This document shows, one piece after another, positions 44,601 through 52,819 of a DNA stretch of 64,000 nucleotides (its first letter is position 1; the number at the start of each line of letters is the position of its first letter). Made by a program: the position numbers and the translations under genes. Source of the DNA: Actinobacteria bacterium HGW-Actinobacteria-2 (GTDB lineage: Bacteria; Actinomycetota; Actinomycetes; Propionibacteriales; Propionibacteriaceae); contig PHEY01000008.1 of assembly GCA_002841335.1 (NCBI GenBank), positions 1 through 64,000 of the forward strand, read 5' to 3'. Under the pieces are notes generated by a model, which was given only the letters and a program-made list of their open reading frames with translations, was not told the origin of the DNA and made no database searches.

Positions 44601-44747
44601 GCCGATCACGGGACCGTCCGGATCACCGTGCCGGCAAAGGTGCTGAAGTCTCACCGTCACCGAGTGATCACCATCGTCACCAAGCTCACCGACTCCGCGA
44701 CCACCGAAAAGGCCACGTTGAAGGTGCTGCACGCGATCCTGCTCTAG
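41667..44747 (+). CDS. Secreted ExeM/NucH-type endonuclease
   Basis: 1026 residues from the ATG of MKRSYTV. Signal peptide, an LTD domain (VINEAYLNGGSTGATYLNKYVELYNP), an OB-like region (TVTTTGFVTARYNTGGFNGYVIQ), an endonuclease/exonuclease/phosphatase domain (LKIASFNVLNYF, DADVVSLEEIENA, NHFKSKG, LTGDFNSYTQED, RSSDHDPE; the catalytic Asn, Glu, Asp and His are visible), then an Ig-like and a C-terminal beta module ending VLHAILL. That last module is shared with the next gene. It probably degrades extracellular DNA for phosphate. Confidence 0.88.
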   Translation: MKRSYTVALATLALLAPAFAFNSPTAQAASGDHVVINEAYLNGGSTGATYLNKYVELYNPTDAAVSLSGWSLQYRSSSSTANASNVVALTGTIAAKGHYVIAGTANSTTGANWVSSVVPDATTTASWSGSSGTLILANVGTALAPPAGSVVSDTDAIVDLLGYGSSNTFETTRGCTPGVAVACARTSGIDTDVNVADFTAVGTFAPTNSQGVTYGDVTPPPPPPPATNDKTIAEIQGNSADSPLVGQTVTTTGFVTARYNTGGFNGYVIQAAGSGATIDDTSDGLFVYSSATAGSVAIGDYVQVTGAVSEFKGLTEITVNTGNLTKPDATGLTPPVPAKVSWPATDAGREALESMLIAPQGDFTVTDTYDTNYYASIGLAAGTEPLLIPTEVGRPGSAAYNQTVTDNAARALTLDDGASTNFNSASNKSIPLPYLSLDKPVRVGAAVTFTQPVIVDYRNSLWNLQPTQQLTVANADTVQPATFANTRTSAPADVHGRLKIASFNVLNYFTTTGADAVAAGATCSFYNDRAGNPITVNTCTNPGVRGAADATNLARQQAKIVAAINALDADVVSLEEIENATIAGKPRDAAVATLVDALNAAAGSTRWAYAPSPATIPAGEDVIRTAFIYNPNAVALVGDSVISADPAFDNARPSLAQGFAPVGEPGHAFVAIVNHFKSKGCPSPVLPADDPNADHGDGQGCWNASRVDQATALVALADQQKAALGTDRVFLTGDFNSYTQEDPMQVLYTAGYVDQGSKTDKYTYSFDSQSGSLDHILASAAAEKIVTGADIWNINSGESIALEYSRFNYNVTNFYDASPFRSSDHDPEIVGFSPSTTALTLSAASVRYGKAVTATATVTGPKTGTVRFTVDGDVTDVALVDGVATLVLPQKLAVGNHQVSAGYLIASTGVVADSSSASFSVTKATVKPIDKQEWRLASASRPLTFTVKTQALGDDVWATGTLKTYLNGKVVATTSLTEADHGTVRITVPAKVLKSHRHRVITIVTKLTDSATTEKATLKVLHAILL

Positions 44748-44753
44748 CCGGAC

Positions 44754-44793
44754 GGGCGGGCGTCACCACCGTGCGAGATGGTGGCGTCCGCCC
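44754..44793 (+). terminator. Imperfect GC hairpin after the nuclease gene
   Basis: GGGCGG and CCACC pair with GGTGG and CCGCCC across an internal loop, starting 6 bases after the stop. No T-run. Confidence 0.55.
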
Positions 44794-44846
44794 TCTGGTC
44801 GGACCGGTTTGCGTTACGAGATTCGTTGCCCACAACCGTATGAATC

Positions 44847-44864
44847 GTTACCAACCTGACCCCA
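44847..44864 (+). promoter_or_regulatory. PHO-box-like direct repeat upstream of the nucleotidase gene
   Basis: GTTACCA-acct-GACCCCA in the context TGAATCGTTACCA, 13 bases of which are identical to the site at 41535-41546. Confidence 0.45.
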
Positions 44865-44998
44865 AAAGACCCTGGTCGGCACCCGCGGCGGCCCGTAACG
44901 TGTCGGCCATTGGCCAGCCAACAGCCAGTCAGTGAAACCCCCTAGCCGAACCTGCTAGGCCGGCGCTCGCGCGCCACCCGTCATCAAGGAGGACCGTA

Positions 44999-47569
44999 GT
45001 GAAACCAATCCCCCACCTCAGGCTCAAGGGCCTATTGGTCGGCACCGTCGGTGCCGCGCTGATCGCCGCGCCGCTCGCCGTCGCCCCGGCCCAAGCGGCC
45101 CCGACGGACACCACGATCGCGTTGCTGAACTTCAACGACTTCCACGGTCGCATCGACACCAACACCACCAAGTGGGCCACCACCATCGAGGCCGAACGCG
45201 CCACCTACGGCGACGCCAACACGCTGCTGCTCAGTGCTGGCGACAACATCGGCGCCTCGGTGTTCGCCTCGGCCACGCAAGCCGACCAGCCCACCATCGA
45301 CGTGCTCAACGCGTTGGACCTGAAGGCCTCGGCGGTCGGCAACCACGAGTTCGACAAGGGCTGGGACGACCTGAAGACGCGAGTCATCAACAACGGTTCG
45401 AACGCCACGTGGGACTACCTCGGTGCCAACGTGTACGCCAAGGGCACCACCACGCCGGTCCTGCCCGAGTACTCGATTCAGACCATCGACGGCATCAAGA
45501 TCGGCGTGGTTGGCGTGGTCACTACGGAAACCCCGACGCTCGTGTCGCCCGCAGGAGTCAGCACCCTCGACTTCGGTGACGAGTTGGTCGCACTGAACCG
45601 CGTGGCCAATCAGCTCAAGGACGGCAACGCCGCCAACGGCGAAGCCGACGTCGTGGTGGCAGAGATCCATGACGGCGCCTCGATCAGCGATGGCACCTGG
45701 ATCGTCACCAACCCGGTGACGCCGGCGGCCACCCTGGCGCAAGCCAAGGCCGCAAGCGCCGCATTCACCAACATCGTGGACAACACCAGCCCCAAGGTGG
45801 ATGTGATCTTCAACGGTCACACCCACACTGCCTACGCCTGGACCGACCCGAACCACAGCAACCGTCCCGTCGTTCAAGCAGCCAGCTACGGTAGCCACAT
45901 CGGCAAGGTTGTGCTCACCGTCGACAACACCACGAAGGCTCTCACCAGCGCCACCGCCTCGGTGGTCGCACGCTCCCTGTCCGCAGACGCCTCGACCTAC
46001 CCCCGCGTGGCTGCGGTGAAGACGGTCGTGGACGCCGCCCTGGCGCACGCTGCGATTGTCGGTAACGAGCCCATCGGCGAAATCACCGGAAGCATCACCA
46101 CCGCATTCAGCGGCGGCTCCTTCGTCAACGGTGCGTGGACCGGTGGTACGGCCGGCGATCGCTCCAAGCAGTCCACCGTGGGCAGGTTGGTGGCCGACTC
46201 TCTGCTCACCACCTTGTCTGACCCCGATCGCGGCGGCGCCGACATCGGCCTCACCAACCCGGGCGGGCTGCGTGCCGACCTCCTCTACGCCAAGTCCGGC
46301 GCAGAAGCTTCCGACGGCATCGTCACCTACGCCGAAGCGAACGCCGTCCTGCCCTTCGTGAACAACCTGTGGACCACCACCATTACCGGCGCCCAGTTGA
46401 AGCAGGTATTGGAAGAGCAGTGGCAACCTGATGGCGCCAGCCGCCCGTACCTGGCGCTGGGACTGTCGAGCAACGTCAGCTACACCTATGATCCGACCGC
46501 GAGCCGTAACAACCGCATCACCAGCGTGTGGGTGAACGGCAAGCTGGTGAAGGCTGGCGACAGCTTCACCATCGGCACGGTCAGCTTCCTGACCTCCGGT
46601 GGCGACAACTTCACCACCTTGGCCCAGGGCACGAATGCAAAGGATTCCGGCCTGGTCGACTACGAAGCCTGGATCGCTTACCTGAAGGCGCACAAGCCCA
46701 CGGCCCCGGACTTCGCCAAGCCGAGCGCAGTGCTGACCGCCGCCAGCACGGCCAAGGTCGGTGAGTCCTACACCGTGTCGGTCTCCGATCTGAACCTGAC
46801 CTCGCTCGGTTCGCCGGAGAACACCTCCCTGGAGGTGCGGGTGGGTAACACCCTGGTCACCACCGTCCCGGTCTCCGGCGGTGCGGCCAGCGCCACCTTC
46901 ACGATGCCGTCCACCGAGGCCGTCACCTTGACCGCGCTGCCGTCCAAGACGCTGGTGCGGGTTCCGGTGACCACCACCCCGCTGGCCACGTCCACCACCC
47001 TGACGGTGAACAAGACCAAGGTGCCCTTCGGCACCGCGATCACCGCCACCGCCAAGGTGACCGGAACCACCTCGGGCACGGTGTCCTTCGCCGTGGCCGG
47101 CAAGACCGTCACCGCACCGCTGGTGAACGGAGTGGCCACCGCCACGCTGCCGAACGACATCCCGGTGGGCAGCCAGCAGGTCGTGGCCAGCTTCGTCGCC
47201 GACACCAAGGCTGCAGCCAGCAGCTCGGCGCCGGTCACGATCAAGGTGGTCAAGGCCACGGTCAAGGCCATCAACAAGGCTCAGGTCTCCGTGGCCAGCG
47301 CCAAGAAGCCCTTCACCTTCACGGTGAAGACCAAGGCTCTCGGTGATGGCGTGTGGGCCACCGGCACCTTGAAGACCTACCTGCACGGGCACCTGGTCGC
47401 CAAGACCACGCTCACCCAGGCAGACAAGGGCACCAAGAAGGTCACCATCGCAGCCAAGTACCTCAAGTGGTACGGACGCGGCGCCTCGCTGACCGCTCAC
47501 ACCAAGCTGACCAACTCGTCCACCACCAAGGACGCGACGGTCAAGCTGATCCGCCTGATCCTGGTCTAG
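44999..47569 (+). CDS. Secreted bifunctional metallophosphatase / 5'-nucleotidase (UshA-like)
   Basis: 856 residues from a GTG with AAGGAGGA five bases upstream. Signal peptide, metallophosphatase domain (LLNFNDFHGRID, LLSAGDNIGAS, VGNHEFDKGWDDL, EIHDGA, FNGHTHTAY), 5'-nucleotidase C-terminal domain (QSTVGRLVADSLL, TNPGGLRADL, PFVNNLWTTTITGAQLKQVLEEQ), then Ig-like repeats and a terminal module KALGDGVWATGTLKTYLHGH shared with the nuclease. It releases phosphate from nucleotides outside the cell. Confidence 0.9.
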   Translation: MKPIPHLRLKGLLVGTVGAALIAAPLAVAPAQAAPTDTTIALLNFNDFHGRIDTNTTKWATTIEAERATYGDANTLLLSAGDNIGASVFASATQADQPTIDVLNALDLKASAVGNHEFDKGWDDLKTRVINNGSNATWDYLGANVYAKGTTTPVLPEYSIQTIDGIKIGVVGVVTTETPTLVSPAGVSTLDFGDELVALNRVANQLKDGNAANGEADVVVAEIHDGASISDGTWIVTNPVTPAATLAQAKAASAAFTNIVDNTSPKVDVIFNGHTHTAYAWTDPNHSNRPVVQAASYGSHIGKVVLTVDNTTKALTSATASVVARSLSADASTYPRVAAVKTVVDAALAHAAIVGNEPIGEITGSITTAFSGGSFVNGAWTGGTAGDRSKQSTVGRLVADSLLTTLSDPDRGGADIGLTNPGGLRADLLYAKSGAEASDGIVTYAEANAVLPFVNNLWTTTITGAQLKQVLEEQWQPDGASRPYLALGLSSNVSYTYDPTASRNNRITSVWVNGKLVKAGDSFTIGTVSFLTSGGDNFTTLAQGTNAKDSGLVDYEAWIAYLKAHKPTAPDFAKPSAVLTAASTAKVGESYTVSVSDLNLTSLGSPENTSLEVRVGNTLVTTVPVSGGAASATFTMPSTEAVTLTALPSKTLVRVPVTTTPLATSTTLTVNKTKVPFGTAITATAKVTGTTSGTVSFAVAGKTVTAPLVNGVATATLPNDIPVGSQQVVASFVADTKAAASSSAPVTIKVVKATVKAINKAQVSVASAKKPFTFTVKTKALGDGVWATGTLKTYLHGHLVAKTTLTQADKGTKKVTIAAKYLKWYGRGASLTAHTKLTNSSTTKDATVKLIRLILV

Positions 47570-47577
47570 CCAACAAC

Positions 47578-47617
47578 GCCACGCGCACCGTCCGATCCGT
47601 CGGGCGGTGCGCGTGGC
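47578..47617 (+). terminator. Strong hairpin after the nucleotidase gene
   Basis: Arms of 13 perfect base pairs plus extra pairs (GCCACGCGCACCG and its complement), 9 bases after the stop. Confidence 0.75.
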
Positions 47618-47648
47618 ATGTCTGGGCCCACTCGGTAGGGTCAGGGCC

Positions 47649-48338
47649 ATGCAGACCAGGCTCCGCGGCACCCTCGACTGGGCGAAGGCCAACCCCTCGG
47701 CGATACTCCTGCTCGCCCAGCTGCTGGGCATCGTGCTGTACGCCTTCGTCGATGAGGCCGGCGTCCGATCGATCGGACGTCTGGTGCTCAGCCTGTTCGG
47801 CATGGTGGTCGTGGCGCTGGCGCTCGCGGTGCTGCGCGAGTCGCCGATCTACACCTGGCTCGGCGTGATGATCGGCATTCCGGCGGTGATCCTCACCTTC
47901 GTCGAGTGGGGCACCGGCGATCCGGGCTGGAGCCTGGCGTCCAGTCTGGTTCACGTCGCCTTCTACGCCTACACGCTGATCGGCCTGCTCAGCTACATGT
48001 TCGCCGACGATCAGGTGACCGCCGACGAGGTGTGGTCGATCGGTGCGACCTTCACCGTGGCGGTGTGGCTGTGGGCGTACGCCTACTCCACCGTGCAGCT
48101 GATCGCGCCCGGCTCGTTCACTGCGGCGATCGACGTCGACGCGCCACGGACCTGGCTGGAGCTGCTGTTCCTGTCGACCACCACCATGACCAGCACCGGA
48201 CTGTCGGACGTGATTCCGGTCAAGCCGCTGGCTCGATCGGTGGTGATGATCCAACAGATTGCGGGGATGCTGTATCTCGCGGTGGTGGTGGCTCGTATCG
48301 TGGGTCTTACGCTGAATCGATCCCGGAGGCAGTCATGA
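47649..48338 (+). CDS. Six-helix ion-channel-like membrane protein
   Basis: 229 residues from the ATG at 47649. Six membrane helices with a re-entrant loop before the last: WLELLFLSTTTMTSTGLSDVIPV. It sits where potassium channels have TVGYGD, but reads TSTGLSD, so selectivity is uncertain. A TAGGGT element ends about 7 bases before the ATG, suggesting a leaderless transcript. The end overlaps the MBL gene by 4 bases. Confidence 0.72.
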   Translation: MQTRLRGTLDWAKANPSAILLLAQLLGIVLYAFVDEAGVRSIGRLVLSLFGMVVVALALAVLRESPIYTWLGVMIGIPAVILTFVEWGTGDPGWSLASSLVHVAFYAYTLIGLLSYMFADDQVTADEVWSIGATFTVAVWLWAYAYSTVQLIAPGSFTAAIDVDAPRTWLELLFLSTTTMTSTGLSDVIPVKPLARSVVMIQQIAGMLYLAVVVARIVGLTLNRSRRQS

Positions 48339-48958
48339 AAGAACTCACCGACAAGGTCAGTTGGCTCACCGATGCGGTCGGTGCTCGCTGTTACTGGATC
48401 GACCTCGGCCCCGATCAGGTGGCCATCGTCGACCCCGGCATGTCGGCAGGGCTGAACCGGGTGGCCCGCGAGCTGCGGCGCGCGGGGCGCTCGCCGTACG
48501 AGGTCACTGAGATCCTGCTGACCCACGCTGACGTTGACCACGCTCAGGTCGCGGCCGAGTGGCAGCGCCGCACCGGGGCCCGGGTGTGGCTCGGCTCAGC
48601 GGACGCGGCGATTCTCACCGGCGCCGCCCGTCCGGCCAGCTCGTTCCGCCAGTTCTCCAGCAAGATCGGCACCCCTGAACTTCCCGGACGCCTCCAGCTG
48701 TTGTCCGGCGACGACGAGATCCTGCCGGGGCTGACCGCCCTGCAGACTCCTGGGCACACCCCCGGACATCACGCGTTCCGCTTCGACGGCGTCCTGTTCG
48801 CCGGCGACGCCGCCCGTTGCCAGGACGGACGTCTGGTGCCGATGGGGTCCTTCCTCGACGACGACCCGCGCAAAGCCAGCGCCGCCCTCTCCCGCCTACG
48901 CGCCCTGGAGGTCGACTGGTACGCCTGCGGCCATTCCGACCCCGCCCGCAAGCTGTAG
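48335..48958 (+). CDS. Metallo-beta-lactamase-fold hydrolase
   Basis: 207 residues. MBL motifs: VAIVDPGMS, LTHADVDHAQVA (usual HxHxDH changed to THADVDH, first His replaced by Thr-His shift), LQTPGHTPGHHAFRF, LFAGDAARC, and ACGHSDPARKL at the end. A glyoxalase II or RNase-like hydrolase is possible; the substrate is unknown. ATG overlaps the upstream channel gene, with GGAGG at 48325. Confidence 0.85.
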   Translation: MKELTDKVSWLTDAVGARCYWIDLGPDQVAIVDPGMSAGLNRVARELRRAGRSPYEVTEILLTHADVDHAQVAAEWQRRTGARVWLGSADAAILTGAARPASSFRQFSSKIGTPELPGRLQLLSGDDEILPGLTALQTPGHTPGHHAFRFDGVLFAGDAARCQDGRLVPMGSFLDDDPRKASAALSRLRALEVDWYACGHSDPARKL

Positions 48959-48972
48959 CTGCGCTGTGTGAA

Positions 48973-49020
48973 AAGTGAGGGCGGTTTCGCACCATGTTCG
49001 GTGCGAAACCGCCCTCACTT
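48973..49020. terminator. Palindromic repeat, copy 3, probable terminator
   Basis: Perfect 21-bp arms with a 6-base loop, 15 bases after the MBL stop. Compared with copy 1 an A-T pair is replaced by G-C in both arms, so pairing is preserved. Confidence 0.8.
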
Positions 49021-49084
49021 GTGACTACGGCGCCCACTTGACGAACCCGCACCTTTTTGGCAATGCTTGTGTTGCGTATTCAAG

Positions 49085-49103
49085 TTAGGGAAGCCTAACC
49101 TAA
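49085..49103. promoter_or_regulatory. DtxR/IdeR iron box upstream of efeU
   Basis: TTAGGGAAGCCTAACCTAA matches 17 of 19 positions of the DtxR/IdeR consensus and lies 13 bases before the efeU ATG. Iron-loaded repressor bound here would block the operon. Confidence 0.88.
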
Positions 49104-49116
49104 GCGGACGGATGTC

Positions 49117-50154
49117 ATGTTTCTCGCCTCGTTCTTGATCGGGCTGCGTGAAGGCCTGGAGGCCGCGCTCATCGTCGGCATCCTGGTGGCCTTCATCCAC
49201 AAGCGCGGACGAAACGACGTCCTGGCTCGGGTGTGGTGGGGCGTCGGGTTGGCCATCGGTCTGTCGCTGGCACTGGGTGCGATCTTCACCTTCGGCGCCT
49301 ACGGCCTCAGCTTCGAGACCCAGGAGATCATCGGCGGCCTGATGTCGCTCTTCGCGGTGGCGATGGTCACCTGGATGGTCTTCTGGATGATGAAGACCGG
49401 CCACCGGATGAAGTCCGAACTCGAGTCCAGCGCCGCGTCCGCGCTGGCCATCGGCAGCGGCTGGACGATCGCCTGGATCGCCTTCCTCTCGGTCGGCCGC
49501 GAAGGCCTGGAGACCACCCTGATGCTGTGGGGGTGGGCGACCCAACCCGAGGCCCTGCTCGGCGCACTGGTCGGGATCCTGGCCGCCTGCGCTCTGGGCT
49601 ACTTGGTCTACCGCGGCATGCTGCGGATCAACTTCAGCACCTTCTTCGCCTTCACCGGCGCCTTCTTGATCATCGTCGCGGCCGGCATCCTCGCCTACGG
49701 CATCCACGACCTGCAGGAGGCCGCCGTCCTGCCTGGGCCGTTCTCCGGCGCCCCGATCACCCCCACCGACCCGCTCACCGGGAACGTGCTGGTCGGGCTC
49801 ACCGACGGCCCGTTCTGGATGGCCGCCTACCCGTTCGGCTGGGCCTTCGACCTGACCGCGTTCATCGACCCCACCGGCATCTGGGCCACCCTGGCCAAGG
49901 GTACGATCGGCTTCACCCCGCAGATGAGCTGGCTGGAGGTCACCATCTGGGCGATCTACCTGGCGGTAGTGTTGCCCCGATTCCTCTCCCAGGCCCGCGC
50001 CAATCGGCGAGCCGTGCAGGCCGCCCGCGCCGAGAAAGCCGCTGCGACCCCAACCGAGCCGGCACCCGTGCCCGCCACCACCGCTCCCACCCCCGAACAC
50101 ACCACATCGTCGGACGTCTCACTGACGCCCGTGCCCGAAAGGACCGCCTCATGA
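49117..50154 (+). CDS. efeU: Iron permease EfeU (FTR1 family)
   Basis: 345 residues, seven membrane helices. The two REGLE motifs that carry ferric iron are present: LREGLEAALIVGILVAF and VGREGLETTLML. A C-terminal Pro/Thr/Ala-rich tail is cytoplasmic or disordered. It imports iron together with EfeO and EfeB. The stop overlaps efeO by 4 bases. Confidence 0.94.
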   Translation: MFLASFLIGLREGLEAALIVGILVAFIHKRGRNDVLARVWWGVGLAIGLSLALGAIFTFGAYGLSFETQEIIGGLMSLFAVAMVTWMVFWMMKTGHRMKSELESSAASALAIGSGWTIAWIAFLSVGREGLETTLMLWGWATQPEALLGALVGILAACALGYLVYRGMLRINFSTFFAFTGAFLIIVAAGILAYGIHDLQEAAVLPGPFSGAPITPTDPLTGNVLVGLTDGPFWMAAYPFGWAFDLTAFIDPTGIWATLAKGTIGFTPQMSWLEVTIWAIYLAVVLPRFLSQARANRRAVQAARAEKAAATPTEPAPVPATTAPTPEHTTSSDVSLTPVPERTAS

Positions 50155-51422
50155 CCCCCTCCCGCCTGGTCGCGGTGGCCGCCGGTGCCGCCCTCGTGCT
50201 CACCGGCTGCGTCGCCAATCAACCGATGGGTGGAGCCTCCTCCGCGTCCGAAGTGATCAGCGTCAGCGCCTCGGAAACAGCCTGCGCGGTCGCACCAGCC
50301 ACCGCGGCCAGCGGTGTTGTGCGCTTCCGGATCACCAACAACGGCCCGCAAACCACCGAGTTCTACGTGCTGGCCGCCGACGGCCTCCGCGTGGTGGCTG
50401 AGAAGGAGAACATCGCCACCGGAGCGACCTCGGAACTGAGCGCGCAAATGCAACCGGGCAGCTACTTCACCGCCTGCAAGCCCGGCATGCGTGGGGAGAA
50501 TGTCGGCAAGGCGGCTTTCACCGTCACCGGCGGGCCGGTGCAGATGACCGGCAACGATCAAGCGCTGCTCGGCCAGGTGGTCACCAAATACGTGAGCTTC
50601 GTGAAGAACGAGATCGCCGAGCTTCAGCCCCAGGCCGCCAAGCTTGCCGACGCCTACGCCGCCGGCGACGATGCGACTGCGCGCAGCCTGTTCGCGACCA
50701 CCCGACTGCACTACGAGCGCGTTGAGCCGATCGCCGAGGCTCTGGGCATCCTCGACCCCCGCATCGACTACCGCGAGATCGACTACAAGGCCGAAGCGGC
50801 CGCGCTGGCCAAGGACGACCCGACCTTCACCCAGTGGTTGGGCTTCCACCGCATCGAAAAGGATCTGTGGGTGCCGGCCAAGGACGCGCTCCAGCCCGAC
50901 GGCAGCCCCGCGTGGGGCGACTGGCGTCCGTCCACTCCGGCCGAGCGTGCGGTGATCGCCAAGACCCTGGTGGCCGACATCGGACGGCTGTACGACACCG
51001 TTCACGCCGACAACTTCGCCGCCACCCACCACGTCGACCTCGCCACCGTCTCCAACGGCGCCTCCGCACTGCTGGAGGAGATCGCCACCTCGAAGGTCAC
51101 CGGCGAAGAGGACTGGTGGTCCCACACCGACCTGTACGACTTCCAGGGCAACCTGCAAGGCGCCCGCATCGCCTTCGACCTGGTCGCGCCCGTCGCCGAA
51201 GGCCAGAGTGAAGCGGGCAAGCCGCTGGTCGCTCGGATCGACACCGAGTTCGACAAGCTCCAGGCATTGCTCGACAGCCACGGCTCGGTGAGCTCGGGCT
51301 TCACCTCCTATGACAAGGTGTCGCGCTCGCAACGGCGGCAACTGGTCGAACAGATCGATGCCACGCGCGAGCCGCTGTCGAAGCTGACCAATGCCGTGCT
51401 GGGCATCGAGGGCGGCAAGTGA
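50151..51422 (+). CDS. efeO: EfeO, iron-uptake lipoprotein (cupredoxin plus M75 domain)
   Basis: 423 residues. Lipoprotein signal (GAALVLTGC), an N-terminal cupredoxin-like domain (about 40-130), and a C-terminal M75 imelysin domain with FHRIEKDLW (HxxE metal motif) and TDLYDFQGNLQGARIAFD. It binds iron outside the membrane and hands it to EfeU. Overlaps with both neighbours show one operon. Confidence 0.94.
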   Translation: MTPSRLVAVAAGAALVLTGCVANQPMGGASSASEVISVSASETACAVAPATAASGVVRFRITNNGPQTTEFYVLAADGLRVVAEKENIATGATSELSAQMQPGSYFTACKPGMRGENVGKAAFTVTGGPVQMTGNDQALLGQVVTKYVSFVKNEIAELQPQAAKLADAYAAGDDATARSLFATTRLHYERVEPIAEALGILDPRIDYREIDYKAEAAALAKDDPTFTQWLGFHRIEKDLWVPAKDALQPDGSPAWGDWRPSTPAERAVIAKTLVADIGRLYDTVHADNFAATHHVDLATVSNGASALLEEIATSKVTGEEDWWSHTDLYDFQGNLQGARIAFDLVAPVAEGQSEAGKPLVARIDTEFDKLQALLDSHGSVSSGFTSYDKVSRSQRRQLVEQIDATREPLSKLTNAVLGIEGGK

Positions 51423-52759
51423 GCGGCGCCACCCCCACTCAAGACCCGGGGTCTCTGCGCGACCTCGATGCCGCCTCCGAGCCGGCCGACGGCTCAGGCG
51501 GCGCCCCCCGTGGGCTCTCCCGGCGGGGACTGCTGGCTCTCAGCGGAGGCCTCGGCCTGACCGTCGGAGCCCTCGCCGGGGGCACGGCGGCGGCACTCTC
51601 CCGGCCGTCCGTCGCCGATGGTGCCGGCCTGGCGTACCCGTTCTTCGGTGAACACCAGGCCGGCATCACCACCCCAGCCCAGGATCGCCTGCACTTCGCG
51701 GCCTTCACCATGCGCGCGGGCGCCACCCGCGACGACCTGATCGAACTGCTGCAGGACTGGACCTACGCGGCGTCCCGGCTCACCCAGGGCCAGGACGTGA
51801 GCCCGCACGGCGCCTTTGATGGTGGCCCCTACCTGCCGCCGGACGACACCGGCGAGGCCGCCGACCTCGGTCCGAGCGGGCTGAGCATCACCTTCGGCTT
51901 CGGCCGGACGCTGTTCGTCACCGCGGAGGGCACCGATCGCTTCGGGCTGGCCGCCCAGCTGCCACCCGACTTCACCACCCTGCCGACGATGGTCAACGAC
52001 TTCATTCAGCCGGCGCGCTCCGGCGGGGACCTGTGCATTCAGGCGTGCGCGAATGATCCGCAGGTGGCGGTGCACGCGATCCGCAACCTCACCCGCATCG
52101 CCATCGGACGGGCCACCTTGTCCTGGTCGCAGTTGGGCTTCGGGCGCACCTCATCGACCTCCACCAGCCAGCAGACACCGCGCAACCTGTTCGGCCAGAA
52201 GGACGGCACCAACAACCTCAAGGCCGAGGAGCCCGAGCGGCTGGCCGAGCACGTCTGGATCAGCGAGGGACCGTCGTGGTCGCACGGCGGGTCGTACCTG
52301 ATCGCGCGGCGGATCGCGATGACCATCGAGGTGTGGGACGGCCTGCAGCTCACCGAACAAGATCGCGTCCTGGGCCGGGCGAAGGGCAGCGGAGCACCCT
52401 TGTCGGGAGGAACCGAGTTCACCGCCCCCGACTTCACCAAGGCCGGCACCGACGGAGCACCGCTGATCGACCCCCGCTCCCATGTGGCGCGCACCAACCC
52501 GGCGAACAACGGCGGCATCGCGATGCTGCGCCGCGGCTACAACTTCGTCGACGGCAATGACGACCAAGGCCGACTGGACGCGGGGCTGTTCTTCATCGGC
52601 TTCGTGAAGGCGCCGGCGCGGTTCGCCGCCGTCCATACCAACATGGCCCGCGACGACATGTTCGTCGAGTATCTGAAGACCACGTCGTCCTCGGTGTTCC
52701 TGGTTCCGCCCGGCGTCGCCGCCGACGGCTATGTCGGGCAAGCACTATTCGCCAGTTGA
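51419..52759 (+). CDS. efeB: EfeB, Tat-exported DyP-type heme peroxidase
   Basis: 446 residues. A Tat signal (LSRRGLLALSGGLGLTVGALAGG) near residues 35-65, then a dye-decolourising peroxidase domain with FGQKDGTNNL (the GxxDG motif with catalytic Asp), an axial His region near MVARTNPANNGG (SHVARTNP), and FFIGFVKAPARFAAVH. It probably oxidises ferrous iron or acts on heme for uptake by EfeUO. GTG start overlapping efeO. Confidence 0.94.
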   Translation: MSGATPTQDPGSLRDLDAASEPADGSGGAPRGLSRRGLLALSGGLGLTVGALAGGTAAALSRPSVADGAGLAYPFFGEHQAGITTPAQDRLHFAAFTMRAGATRDDLIELLQDWTYAASRLTQGQDVSPHGAFDGGPYLPPDDTGEAADLGPSGLSITFGFGRTLFVTAEGTDRFGLAAQLPPDFTTLPTMVNDFIQPARSGGDLCIQACANDPQVAVHAIRNLTRIAIGRATLSWSQLGFGRTSSTSTSQQTPRNLFGQKDGTNNLKAEEPERLAEHVWISEGPSWSHGGSYLIARRIAMTIEVWDGLQLTEQDRVLGRAKGSGAPLSGGTEFTAPDFTKAGTDGAPLIDPRSHVARTNPANNGGIAMLRRGYNFVDGNDDQGRLDAGLFFIGFVKAPARFAAVHTNMARDDMFVEYLKTTSSSVFLVPPGVAADGYVGQALFAS

Positions 52760-52819
52760 TCGGCGTCGTTGGCCGAAGAGGACCTGACGCCGGGGCGTCC
52801 GGCAGGTTAGGTTGATCGG

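Noticed and set aside
45032-47803. 923-codon ORF antisense to the 5'-nucleotidase gene
   Set aside because: Low-complexity Gly/Arg/Val-rich translation with no motif; the plus strand carries a full UshA-like protein with signal peptide. A GC-bias shadow.
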